Positions 1-8,500 of a stretch of DNA of 64,000 nucleotides are shown piece by piece. The notes beneath the pieces are model-generated. The model was not told the origin of the DNA, did not search any database, and saw nothing but the letters and a program-made list of their open reading frames with translations. Within the stretch, counting starts at the first letter, position 1; each line of letters opens with the position of its first letter. This DNA comes from Komarekiella atlantica HA4396-MV6 (lineage in GTDB: Bacteria > Cyanobacteriota > Cyanobacteriia > Cyanobacteriales > Nostocaceae): the NCBI GenBank assembly GCA_019359395.1, contig JAHHHK010000024.1, positions 47,542-111,541 of the forward strand, in the 5' to 3' direction. The position numbers were made by a program, and so were the translations under genes.

Positions 1-1
1 T

Positions 2-1327
2 GGTCAGCAAAGAATAACTTCTATTTTCGGCATTTTTCAAAATTCTCTCGCTGCTGAAGAAAATGAAGAAACTAACTGGACAAACCTATTTTTTGAACTT
101 AACAGTAGAGAGTCCGTGCCATTTCGATACTTGGAGGATCCTGTCAATTATGATACGAATAAGTTTTTTCCATTAAAATATGTTTTTGATTCTCCTAGAT
201 ATAGACAAATAACTAGAAAATTAGATGAAAAATTAGCAATACAAATAGATAGCTTAGTTGATAGATTTACACAGGCAACAATACCTATAGAGCGATTTGA
301 AACTGAAGAAAAAAAATATGTTGCAACCGTTTTTGAAAGAATAAATCGGCAAAAAGTAGATTTAGGGATATTTGACTTATTATCAGTTTGGAACTGGAGC
401 GAAGAATTTGATTTGCAAGAGAAATTCCAAGAAATTTCTGAAGAGTTAGATCAGTTTGGTTTCAAAGATATAGGTGATGACTTACTTTTAAAGTGTTGTT
501 CTGCTGTTATCATGAACAGTTCTAAACCAGAAGCTTTTATGGAACTACCAGGTAGTGAAGTACGACAAAAATTTGACGATATCAAGACAGGAATATTTAG
601 AGCTATAGACTTATTGAAAACGGACTTGAATATCTTTTCTCTAAAACTTCTACCTATGGAAAATATTTTGGTTGTCCTTACAGCTTTCTTGGCTTCTCCA
701 CAAAAACAACCCCCTCCAATACCTCAAGAGCAACATCAGATAATCAAGAAATGGTTCTGGCGTTCATGTTTCTCTCAAAGGTATGCCAGAGGAGGAGCTA
801 AAATTACTGACATAGATCTAGAAGAAGTAAGCAAACTCAAGAATGGTATGTCTAGCAAATTAGGAGAATTTAATCTTTCCATAGACTCTGACTATTTCCT
901 TAAAAATAGCTTTAATATGTCTTCTATTGCAACTAAAACATTTATTCTTTTATTAGCTCAAAGTAAACCATTGAATTTTATACAAGGCAATAATATATCT
1001 CTAGAAAATGTTTTATCTCTAGGTAATAGTAAGGAATTTCACCATATTTTCCCTAAAGCTTATTTAAAAAGTCTTGGTGATAAATATACAGATGATCAAA
1101 TAAAGTGTCTAGCTAATTTCTCAATACTATCAAGAACCGACAATAATAAAATCAAAGACAATCCACCCAGTGAATATCGTATTAAAATGCCTAAAGATAG
1201 CCAAGTACTGGAAAATATATTGACAAAACATTTCTGCTTTACTGATATGTTCAGTGATGATTATGATAGCTTTTTAAAGGCAAGATCGGAATTACTTCTT
1301 AAAAAAGCAGAAGATCTATCAAAATAG
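2..1327 (+). CDS. DUF262 (GmrSD-type) protein, 5' end outside window
   Basis: The reading frame is open from the first bases of the window, so the true start lies upstream; the GTG at 116 is internal. The first visible residues read GQQRITSIFGIF, the DUF262 signature usually written DGQQR. It is followed by VFERINRQKVDLGIFDLL, the second conserved block of the family. Near the C-terminus, EFHHIFPKAYL and later NFSILSRTDNNKI form an HNH-like (DUF1524-like) block. DUF262 proteins include the GmrS/GmrD modification-dependent restriction enzymes and BrxU, so a role against foreign DNA is plausible. The gene is AT-rich compared with most neighbours, which fits horizontal acquisition. Family is clear; function is inferred. 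Confidence 0.82.
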   Translation, partial: GQQRITSIFGIFQNSLAAEENEETNWTNLFFELNSRESVPFRYLEDPVNYDTNKFFPLKYVFDSPRYRQITRKLDEKLAIQIDSLVDRFTQATIPIERFETEEKKYVATVFERINRQKVDLGIFDLLSVWNWSEEFDLQEKFQEISEELDQFGFKDIGDDLLLKCCSAVIMNSSKPEAFMELPGSEVRQKFDDIKTGIFRAIDLLKTDLNIFSLKLLPMENILVVLTAFLASPQKQPPPIPQEQHQIIKKWFWRSCFSQRYARGGAKITDIDLEEVSKLKNGMSSKLGEFNLSIDSDYFLKNSFNMSSIATKTFILLLAQSKPLNFIQGNNISLENVLSLGNSKEFHHIFPKAYLKSLGDKYTDDQIKCLANFSILSRTDNNKIKDNPPSEYRIKMPKDSQVLENILTKHFCFTDMFSDDYDSFLKARSELLLKKAEDLSK

Positions 1328-1510
1328 TTTAATAGTATTGAGACTATTCAAATGCGATTTGGTTAACCTCACAATTAACTTTTATTTGCCGTTAACTTCA
1401 ATAAGTTTTCGAGTCTCCCAGTACCAATTTCCTAGAAAGGAAGTTTGCAAAGTTTTTACAGTCGGGCTTTGCAACATTATGTGGGTGTCATGTCAATGAC
1501 TCAGGCAAGG

Positions 1511-1681
1511 TCACGAAGTTATGACAGACAAAAGCAGCCGCTCAGACTTCTTTTTGCCTCCCTTCTCAAGCGAAAGGTTAGCTGCCAATTCCTCTAATGT
1601 CACTACTCGTTGTCGAATATCGCTAGGCAATTTTTTAACTTGCTTGACCGCAGCTGGAGCAAGTTCTACTTGGTAACTCAC
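1511..1681 (-). pseudogene. truncated RelE/ParE-like toxin
   Basis: A 56-codon frame starts with GTG inside the stop of the upstream antitoxin-like gene (GTGA overlap), a typical toxin-antitoxin arrangement. Its first ~38 residues (VSYQVELAPAAVKQVKKLP, then a helix ending ELAANL) match the N-terminal helical hairpin of RelE/ParE toxins. The following beta-sheet with the usual YRIRVGDYRILY-type core is absent. The frame instead ends in a Lys/Ser-rich tail encoded by sequence resembling local repeats. A toxin without its sheet and catalytic residues should be inactive, so this is called a 3'-truncated remnant. Confidence 0.6.
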
Positions 1682-1875
1682 AAACCCAATTCTCTTTTGA
1701 GTTGATTTAAGGATATCGTACCTACCGCTACGGCTTCTTCTAAGGCTGCTTTTGCATCCTCTAGATCCTCTTTGTCCTCCTTGGCTTTTAGAAATAATAA
1801 AAAGTTCAACACTTCAGAAAGAACTTCCTCTGACGTATTCTCTATTTCATCGACGATTCTCTGTTTTGTGTTCAT
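1678..1875 (-). CDS. small antitoxin-like protein of a TA pair
   Basis: A 65-residue protein beginning MNTKQRIVDEIENTSEEVL. The frame stays open 15 codons further upstream (to 1920), but the ATG at 1875 gives the start typical of such proteins. It is helical and strongly acidic in the middle (KAKEDKEDLEDAKAALEEA) and ends in a short helix. Size, charge and position immediately before the overlapping toxin fragment fit a cyanobacterial antitoxin of the DUF2281/VapB-like kind. With the toxin truncated, it may now be an orphan. Exact family is uncertain. Confidence 0.6.
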   Translation of the reverse strand: MNTKQRIVDEIENTSEEVLSEVLNFLLFLKAKEDKEDLEDAKAALEEAVAVGTISLNQLKRELGL

Positions 1876-1990
1876 GAATATTTGCATCTTCACCAAATTT
1901 GCTACTAACGCTAACCGCACGCTTAAAGCTTTAGTAATAGATAATTGTTGCTAGAGTGTAAAATTGTAGTCACGCTCTTAAAATTAAGAA

Positions 1991-3028
1991 TTATCTCTTC
2001 TGAGATAAATCCATCAAATTCGCTAGCTTGTAGACTATCCGTGCACCTACATTGCCATCCCATTCAGCATCACCAACTTCGCAGATATCAAAGCCAATGA
2101 TTTTGCGATCACTATTTACTAATTCCCGGAACAGACAAAATGTTTGCTCTAATTCCAACCCACCAGGAACAGGAGTACCTGTACTCGGACAGAGTTTTGG
2201 ATCAAGACCGTCTACGTCAAAGCTAATGTGGACGTATTCCGGCAAATGACTGATAATTTCGCGGCACAAATCAATCCAAGTCGTTCCAGAGTAAAGCTTT
2301 TGTTTAATGGCTGGGTCGTAATAAGCAATAATGCGATCGCTATGATCAATTATTTGCACTTCATCATGACAAATATCGCGCAAGCCTACCTGTACTAATT
2401 TGGAAATTTGCGGTAATTTCATCGCATTAAACATGATGGACGCATGGGAGAATTCAAATCCCTCATAGGCATCGCGTAAATCTGCGTGTGCGTCAATGTG
2501 CAAAATTCCAAAGTTGGCATATTTAGCTGCTAATGCTTGGTAATAACCTAAAGGTGAACTGTGATCACCTCCAATTACTGCAACTCGCTTCCCATTATTA
2601 ATTGCTTGTTTGCACTGTGCAAACAGCCATTGATTTACCTGTTGGCCAGCTTGATTAATTTCTGTCAGCACAGGTGTTAAATCTGGTGAATCTGCAAGTT
2701 GTTTACCTTGTGCTAATCGTTCGATAATTTTTGCAGCTTCGGCGCGATAGTATTTGTTTTTCTCTAAAATATCTTGGGAAATTTCCGGCATAAAAATTCC
2801 CTGTTTCCAGCCATCAGGATGATCGAAATCAAACAAATCCAGTTGAGTCGAGGCATCTAAAATTTGCTGTGGGCCGTTGGCAGTGCCAGCACCATAGGAA
2901 ACCGTGACTTCCCACGGTACGCCAAAGACAATCAGATTTGCTGATTCGTAGTCGAATGGCAAACCCAAGAGATTGCCATTGATTTCACCGACGCCGCTGG
3001 GATTGTAATCCTGGAGTTGATTAATCAT
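1991..3028 (-). CDS. ureohydrolase (agmatinase/guanidine hydrolase family)
   Basis: Manganese- or nickel-dependent ureohydrolase of the arginase/agmatinase superfamily, which splits a guanidino group to urea. The metal-binding motifs are all present: GGDHSS, HIDAHADLRD and SFDVDGLDP. The substrate loop EGFEFSHASIM differs from classical SpeB and recalls the cyanobacterial subgroup that includes Synechocystis Sll1077, shown to hydrolyse guanidine. Substrate could thus be agmatine, guanidine or a related compound. The frame extends to 3139, but those 37 codons have no family resemblance; the ATG at 3028 gives MINQLQDYNPSGVGE, the expected N-terminus, for a 345-residue protein. Urea released could feed the urease whose alpha subunit is encoded at 54-56 kb. 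Confidence 0.87.
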   Translation of the reverse strand: MINQLQDYNPSGVGEINGNLLGLPFDYESANLIVFGVPWEVTVSYGAGTANGPQQILDASTQLDLFDFDHPDGWKQGIFMPEISQDILEKNKYYRAEAAKIIERLAQGKQLADSPDLTPVLTEINQAGQQVNQWLFAQCKQAINNGKRVAVIGGDHSSPLGYYQALAAKYANFGILHIDAHADLRDAYEGFEFSHASIMFNAMKLPQISKLVQVGLRDICHDEVQIIDHSDRIIAYYDPAIKQKLYSGTTWIDLCREIISHLPEYVHISFDVDGLDPKLCPSTGTPVPGGLELEQTFCLFRELVNSDRKIIGFDICEVGDAEWDGNVGARIVYKLANLMDLSQKR

Positions 3029-3154
3029 AGAGGATTTTCTGAATTTACGTGGGTAGACAGCACGCTGACCGATGAACACCTGGATTGCAACAGCACAGGT
3101 TATATTCTTTGGCAAATTGCACTGCTTTATTGTAATCAAAAATCAAAATTTGAT

Positions 3155-3470
3155 AGCGCAGCGAAGCGCGAGTCTTCGCCCTTCTCTACGAGACACTACG
3201 TGAACGCGTAGCGTCTCGTAGAGAAGGGGTGACGCTAAGAGCGAACGAGTGTCGGAAACCTCTCTTACAAAGTTCTGTTCGCCTTGGCGTTGGCGGAGCC
3301 ATCGCTATGCGGGTCTTACTGCCCAACCGTTCTTTTAGAACGGTTGCCTTGTGTCCAGAGGACACAAGGGAGAGGCGCAAGGCTTTGCGCCTCTCGGCAG
3401 TGAACAGACCATCGGAGGAAACCTCCGCTCAGACTTTGCGCTCCGCTCAGACTTCTCGCTGTGGTTAAAT
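3155..3470. repeat. cluster of palindromic intergenic repeats
   Basis: Several hairpin-forming repeats lie head to tail upstream of the ureohydrolase gene. The clearest has 20-nt arms at 3181-3200 (CTTCTCTACGAGACACTACG) and 3207-3226 with one mismatch. Next come CCTTGTGTCC/GGACACAAGG (about 3350-3372) and GAGAGGCGCAAGG/CTTTGCGCCTCTC (about 3371-3396). Related TCTCGTAGAGAAG repeats recur near 10450, 32815 and 63340. The frames in this stretch are open only because the repeats lack stops. From 3471 to the gene at 3888 no further feature is visible. Confidence 0.7.
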
Positions 3471-3887
3471 AAATGACTTTTGAACCACAGAGGGCGCGGA
3501 GGACACAGGGAGAAAAGACAGGTTTTACGAGTCACCTTGAAAGGGCTAGTTCTAGTGATTTACCTAGTGGGTTCAAAAAAATGTGCCAAATTGGCTGAAG
3601 TGACTATCAAAAGATAGTATTCTGTATATCAAGTAACTATTTTTCTGCAAATTTCCTCACCAAAATATTGGCGGTTGAAGCTAAACTACTATGAATTTTC
3701 ATAGCGTTTGTTTGCAAGATGTCTAATTATCAAACTACCAGATTTAAAGCTGTTCAAATAACCACTCCCAAAATTATCATCTGTGACTCCCGTATTGCAA
3801 ACATTTTGCCCGCTTCTATTTAGTGACTATGAGAGGGTGGGTTTAATTTAGCAATTTCAATTTAGGCAAGTCATATTAGGGTTAGTT

Positions 3888-4316
3888 ATGAACTACCAAA
3901 TTCCTTCTTCTCAGGCAAATTACTATAAAGCCATTAGTCCAGAACAATTGAATCAGGTCATCGAAGCTATTGTCGATGGTCGATATTCCTGGGCTTGTGT
4001 ACTAATTTTGCGTTTCGTTGGTTACAATCCACTCCACTTTATTCCCCAACGAACTTACAGTCGTTTAATAAAAGAAAATAGCCAAGTTCAGCCTCCAAGC
4101 AGATCTAGCCATCAAGTACAAGTAGCCATGAATTCTAACTTAAGTAATCCTGGTAGGCAAGATTTATCTAAAGTTTCAGGTAATAATAACCTGGATTTAG
4201 AAACTTTAGACAAAAAACAGTGCGATCGCCAAGACGGTAATATACCACTTTATTCAGACACAAAGATTACAGAATTATCTTCGTTCAGACTGCATAAACT
4301 GCATAATCATAACTAG
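3888..4316 (+). CDS. HetP-family heterocyst differentiation protein
   Basis: A 142-residue protein whose first ~65 residues carry the conserved HetP block: YYKAISPEQLNQVIEAI, then GRYSWACVLILRFVGYNPL and HFIPQRTYSRLIKEN. HetP and its paralogues in Anabaena control commitment of vegetative cells to become heterocysts. The rest is polar, low-complexity and poorly conserved, as in other family members. A weak AGGG lies before the ATG. Several paralogues usually coexist, so this could be HetP itself or one of the HetP-like proteins. Its presence is the best sign in the window that the host makes heterocysts. Confidence 0.85.
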   Translation: MNYQIPSSQANYYKAISPEQLNQVIEAIVDGRYSWACVLILRFVGYNPLHFIPQRTYSRLIKENSQVQPPSRSSHQVQVAMNSNLSNPGRQDLSKVSGNNNLDLETLDKKQCDRQDGNIPLYSDTKITELSSFRLHKLHNHN

Positions 4317-4723
4317 TTACGCTTTGATCCAAGACGTACACATGGCTTACCTCTTTGCAGAAATACGCAAAATTAAAAGTGTCAAATAATATGTGTTTTG
4401 AGTTTCTGCCATGATGTACTAGTTACAGAATCTTTGTACTTCTTGTTCTTAGTAATTTTAATTCCGTTTATTAAAAATTCACGTTTTTACAGGCATTCTC
4501 TTTGCTTAGCTTGCTTTCCCATATGGGTATGCAGCAGAATGTAGCCCCAGAGCAAATTATGAACTTGTATTGAGTTTCGACTACGCTCAACTGCTGCGGC
4601 TTGCCTTGACTTATGGTGAGCGTAGCTGAAGTAAAGGAGCCGAAATATTACGTAAAGCCTGCGGCATAGCTGCGCTTAGAGCGTAGCCTGGCGTAGCCCC
4701 AGAGCGAATTACGAATTACAATC
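4317..4723. other. intergenic, degenerate repeats only
   Basis: No convincing gene. The last 200 bases hold fragments of common cyanobacterial repeats, including GTTTCGACTACGCTCAACTG and two copies of GTAGCCCCAGAGC followed by A/G-AATTA (about 4541 and 4693). Confidence 0.5.
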
Positions 4724-5083
4724 CTAACCAAACCAATCAGATGGAACATGAGATGGATCAACTGCGTCTGGAATATGCCGAGTTATCTCCTCTGCTTTAT
4801 CAGATAAAATTTGTTCAATTCCTTGATGAATGATGGCTTCTATATGTACGGTTTGTTCGAGACAGTAACGTACGGAGTCTGAACTTATCAAATGCTCTTT
4901 TTCTTGCTCGTCAACTGTTAGATAATGATTAGGAATTCTGTTTAAAGTATAAGCAATCAAATTTTGCCTAAAATCAGGGTTTGCAAAAGCTTCTTGATAA
5001 GGATGATGAGGATATTGTTCTAAAATATCCTCAATTTCTTGAACAACAAACGGCATTGTTAAATTGACAATGGTTTTAGACAT
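4724..5083 (-). CDS. ComFB-family protein
   Basis: A 119-residue protein with the ComFB core: a helical region with QEIEDILEQYPHHPYQEAF, then NPDFRQNLIAYTLNRIPNHY. ComFB-domain proteins were named after a Bacillus late-competence gene. In cyanobacteria, members of this family (CdgR) have been reported to bind cyclic di-GMP and to influence cell size or motility. A signalling role is therefore a reasonable inference, not something the sequence proves. The gene lies 22 bp downstream of a short DUF442-like remnant on the same strand and may be transcribed with it. Confidence 0.75.
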   Translation of the reverse strand: MSKTIVNLTMPFVVQEIEDILEQYPHHPYQEAFANPDFRQNLIAYTLNRIPNHYLTVDEQEKEHLISSDSVRYCLEQTVHIEAIIHQGIEQILSDKAEEITRHIPDAVDPSHVPSDWFG

Positions 5084-5105
5084 TTTTCAATACCTATTTT
5101 GCATT

Positions 5106-5267
5106 TTAGATTGTTACATTTTTTAAAATTAAGGTCTGATATTCTCCTGATAAAGTATAAATGAGAAATTTTTGAGGTTTATAATGATCATCAGCTATTT
5201 GTTGTAACTGTTCTAGGGTCATTTGTCCAGCGATCGCTAAATCATCAATCTTCCTAACAATATTCAT
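5106..5267 (-). pseudogene. remnant of DUF442-type phosphatase gene
   Basis: A 53-codon frame starting MNIVRKIDDLAIAGQMTLEQ and continuing LQQIADDHYK. This is the start of DUF442 (tyrosine-phosphatase-like) proteins, which normally read on into a strand with SVLNLR and a catalytic CxxGxxR loop ~80 residues later. Here the sequence changes after ~30 residues to an unrelated tail and stops, with no catalytic loop. The frame sits just before the ComFB-like gene. It is most likely a truncated gene; translation of a small protein cannot be excluded. Confidence 0.5.
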
Positions 5268-5417
5268 CAGGCTCGAATTCCCAGTAATGAAAAGGAAAAG
5301 CTTTGTTCACTCACTGCAATACCTTTCGGTTAAGGGGGAATGGGGAATGGGGAAAGGGGCAAGGCTGAAATTTATCTAGGTAAGCGGGGTAGCTGGGGGA
5401 GTTGTATTAGGATTTTT

Positions 5418-5429
5418 GTGAAATGGTAT
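5418..5429. repeat. single copy of GTGAAATGGTAT element end
   Basis: This 12-mer is identical to the right terminal repeat of the MITE-like element at 10229-10353. It stands alone in the 5268-5549 intergenic stretch, next to a short G-rich run (5331-5375), and suggests an eroded copy of the same element. Confidence 0.45.
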
Positions 5430-5549
5430 TACAGTCTAAATTTAGGAAAACAATTTGAGGAACTTGTGAGGGAATCATCTAATTAAGAACTTATGCATCT
5501 TAAGATTCAGTCAACAGTCAGTATTTATTCTCCCCCTGCTCCTCTAACT

Positions 5550-8500
5550 TTAATCTCGAAGTATCTGATGTAAGCTTGTCAATAACTCTCTGGTTGTGTA
5601 AGGTTTTGATAAAAATACTTGTACATCAGGGTCAGTAGCTTGAGTAAAGAACTCAGTTGAGTGTAGTCCGCTACAGGCAATGATTTGAACTTGTGGGTTC
5701 ATTTTTTGCAAGGTGCGGATGGCGGTGATGCCATCCATCTCTGGCATCATCATATCCATCAGTACAGTATTAATTTTATGCTTGTGTTGGGCATAGAGTG
5801 CGATCGCCTCGATTCCGTTACTGGCAGTAAGACTCTTGTAGTTGTGGTTTTCTAGGATGATTGTGGCAATCTCACGAATTTGAGCTTCATCATCTACAAC
5901 TAAAATCAATTCTCCTTGCCCTTGAGGCATATCTAAATTGTCTGTACTTAAGGTTTGGGTTGCTTGCACCGCTGGTAAGAACAGCCGAAATTGGCTACCC
6001 TGCTCAATTCCTGGACTAGACACCTTGACAAAACCGCCGTGGTTTTTAACAATGCCGAGCGTAGTTGAAAGGCCTAGTCCCGTACCTGTGCTGACATCTT
6101 TTGTGGTGAAAAATGGCTCAAAAATTCTATCTAATATTTCTGGCGGCATCCCAATTCCAGTATCCGCAACAGTAATTACAATATAAGGCCCAACTGTGGC
6201 TTCAAGATTCATTTTGGCATAGGCATTATCAATAAACTTATTCTGTGCAGAAATTGTGATATTACCGCCATCTGGCATAGCATCACGGGCATTTACTACC
6301 AGATTCATTAGCACTTGATGCAGTTGTGTAATGTCTCCAGAAATAGTCCAAAGGTCTTCTGGTATGTTTATGGAAAATTCAATACATTTGGGAAATGTCT
6401 GCCGAGCAATCTGGGTAATTTCTGAAATCAGGTGTTTTGGTTGGACAATTGTGTGCTCTCCTTTAACTCCTCGCGCAAAAGACAAGACTTGTTTCACTAA
6501 AGCTGCGCCGCGTTTAGCATTGCTTTCTACAAGCGCTAGTAGTTGCCCAGAACGCTCCTCATCCTGGGCAAATCTTCCTTGTAATAATTGAGCTGCTGCC
6601 AAAATTGGTGTCAGTATATTGTTCAAGTCGTGGGCAATGCCACCTGCAAGAGTTCCAAGGTTTTCTAATCGCTGAGTGCGAAAAGATTGGGCTTGGTGTT
6701 GTTTCTTTTCTGTGATGTCAGTGTCAACGCTGAGAATTGATTTGGGTTCTCCAGCAGCATCGCGCATTAATGTCCAGCGACTTTCTACAATAATTTCCTG
6801 ACCAGATTTCGTAACTTTATTTAACTCACCGTGCCACGAACCAAATTCAACTACATTTGTTAAAGCTATTTCCAATTCCGGCGAAGTTTTTTTGTATAAA
6901 AGCTCTTGGGGATTCTTTCCCACAGCCTCCGTTGCTTGCCAACCGTACAGACGCTCTGCACTTTTATTCCAGAATAAAATTTGGCTTTTGAAATCTCGAA
7001 CTAAAATTGCATCAGTGGCAATATCAAGCAGAGCTGCTTGTTCGTAGATTTTCTGTTCTGCTTGCTTGCGATCGCTAATGTCAGAAAATGAAGCAACTAC
7101 TGCATAGGGGATTGGGTTATTATCTTGAAACAGGGGTTGGGAATTAATCGAAATCCAGGCTAGTTGTCCATTGGGCTTGTAGATTCCCATAACTACATTT
7201 GAACAAGGTTTGCCTGTACGTAAGCTCACTAATGATGGATAATTTTCACTAGGGAAGGGCGAGCCGTCTTCACAAATCACTTGCCAATGGGGATCTTCAG
7301 GGGTTCGTCCGATCATCTCGTCGGCGGTAAGCCCCAAAATGTGCTCAGCGCTTGTATTACAGGCAATTATTCTGCCATTATCAGCGTCTTTTAGCACAAC
7401 ACCTTCTTGCATGGCTGTCACGACTGAACGATAGCGTTCTTCGCTTTTTATGAGCGCTTTCTCAGCCTGCTTGCGATCTGTAATATCCCTACTTGTGCCG
7501 ATCATCCGTATCGGCTGACCGATTTCATCATAGTGTACCTGACCTTTGCAATTTAACCAGTGTAGGCTGCCGTTGGGCCAGACTACTCGATAATCCACAC
7601 ATCCGCTTCCTTCTTCAATGGCGTGAGCTAAAGCCTCTTGCCTCGATTTTCGGTCTTCAGGATAGATTAAATTGAGATAGTTCTCATCATTTGGGCACAA
7701 AGTACCGCTTGGCAAGCCATGTAGTGGCCCCATATTGTCAGACCAAAGAGTGTGGTTGGTGAGCAGGTTCCAGTCCCATATACCCATCTGGGCAGCTTCC
7801 AGGGCTAAACTCAATCGCGCCTCACTCTGGCGCAGTGACTCTTCTGCTTGCTTGCGTTCTGTGATATCTTCGGCGACGCCACCATAGGAATAAACATACC
7901 CTTGTTCATCTTGCATGGCAAAGCCACGATCCCAGATCCAACGCATCGATCCATTAGGTTGTAAAATACGATATTCTTCACTAGTGGCTTCACCACGCTT
8001 CTGTCGCTCCAATTTTGCCATTAAGCGATCGCGATCATCTAGATGAACCCCGTCTATCCAAGAATTCGGCTGTTCACGCAGACTTTCACAAGAGCGACCC
8101 CAAATTCTCTCATAAGCAGGATTAACATACTGATTTTCTCCCGTTTCTGGGTTAGCAATCCAGATGAGTGCGTGGGTGTTTTCGGCAAAATGACGAAATT
8201 TTTCCTCGCTCTCTCGCAGTGCTTCCTCCATCTGCTTGCGCTCAGTAATATCTCTTCCAACTCCTTGAACTTCAAACACCTCTCCTGTTTCATCCTGAAT
8301 TGCCGACAGATTCCATTCAAACCAGCGAAGACCGCTGACTGTGAATGTGCGTTGCTCTCTAATATTTAAGCAATGAGGTGGCAATAGGATGGCTGTCATA
8401 TATTCCATCGCTTGAGGCAATTCATCTGGATGGAAAAACTGAGATAACGACTGACCACGCAATTCATTCAATTGCCAGCCTAATGCTTTACATGCCGCTG

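Noticed and set aside
3229..3535. Open frames in the repeat cluster near 3.2-3.5 kb
   Set aside because: Arg/Ser-rich translations of palindromic repeats, overlapping on both strands.
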